From positions 1 through 6,167 of the forward strand of contig JAQBPI010000258.1 in assembly GCA_028287605.1 (NCBI GenBank): 6,167 nucleotides of DNA, given 5' to 3'. This document shows, piece after piece, positions 6,138 to 6,167 of the stretch. Made by a program: the position numbers and the translations under genes. The DNA comes from Chloroflexota bacterium. GTDB lineage: Bacteria; Chloroflexota; Dormibacteria; Aeolococcales; Aeolococcaceae. Numbering within the stretch: the first letter of the stretch is position 1; every line of letters begins with the position of its first letter. Below the pieces are notes generated by a model. The model saw only the letters and a program-made list of their open reading frames with translations. It made no database searches and was not told the origin of the DNA.

Positions 6138-6158
6138 GAGCAACGCACGGCGTTGCTC
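6138..6158. repeat. Perfect 9-base inverted repeat at the right edge
   Basis: Arms GAGCAACGC (6138-6146) and GCGTTGCTC (6150-6158) flank ACG. It is less GC-rich than its surroundings, which makes chance less likely. It could be an operator for a gene beyond the edge or a terminator of a gene coming from the right; the window ends nine bases later. Confidence 0.65.
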
Positions 6159-6167
6159 ACATTGGAC

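Larger units (their letters stand above)
5823..6167. other. Intergenic region after dnaK, no gene supported
   Basis: These 345 bases contain open frames only of the kind GC-rich DNA produces by chance, with no recognisable protein motif, and no tRNA-like or rRNA-like sequence. They hold a 53-base direct repeat in two copies, a degenerate tandem array and at least five inverted repeats, listed separately. The stretch 6059-6137 holds small palindromes such as GCCGGC twice and GACGCGCGCGTC (6087-6098). Confidence 0.7.

Noticed and set aside
5823..6167. Insertion-sequence remnant
   Set aside because: No transposase fragment, no paired terminal inverted repeats and no target-site duplication could be recognised; the inverted repeats here are close hairpins.

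Overview
The window is very G+C-rich bacterial chromosomal DNA, densely coding, with strongly GC-ending codons and eight recognisable protein genes, all of housekeeping or small-conserved type. I see no phage, transposon, CRISPR or toxin-antitoxin gene. Base composition alone would fit an actinobacterium. However, the DnaK carries the extra N-terminal-lobe segment (about residues 75-107) that actinobacterial and most Gram-positive DnaKs lack, and its closest remembered resemblance is to Chloroflexota-like DnaKs. My inference is a high-GC member of the Chloroflexota/Dormibacterota side of the Terrabacteria. This is not proven.

Layout. (1) Positions 1-1185, minus strand: a GNAT acetyltransferase, then gatC, then gatA (gatA runs off the left edge), packed like an operon. 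GatC and GatA are subunits of the amidotransferase that makes Gln-tRNA(Gln) and/or Asn-tRNA(Asn). (2) Positions 1269-2553, plus strand: a YbjQ-family protein, an 80-residue single-span membrane protein joined to it by a TGATG stop/start overlap, then pcm (protein-L-isoaspartate methyltransferase). (3) Positions 2554-2625: a short convergent spacer with nested hairpins. (4) Positions 2626-3711, minus strand: an NRDE/TANGO2-family protein preceded by an unrecognised 115-residue protein, 21 bases apart. (5) Positions 3712-3893: a divergent regulatory region. (6) Positions 3894-5822, plus strand: full-length dnaK. (7) Positions 5823-6167: 345 bases with no gene I can support, but with a direct repeat, a degenerate tandem array and several strong inverted repeats.

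Functionally, the clearest theme is protein and translation quality control: correct amide aminoacyl-tRNA (GatCA), repair of damaged aspartyl residues (Pcm) and the Hsp70 chaperone (DnaK). Whether the YbjQ, membrane, NRDE and 115-residue proteins share this theme cannot be told from sequence.

The points most worth a second look are the altered substrate-arch loop of DnaK, the repeat/hairpin region after dnaK, and possible leaderless starts for three genes that lack a usable ribosome-binding site. I did not find a clear new multi-gene system.
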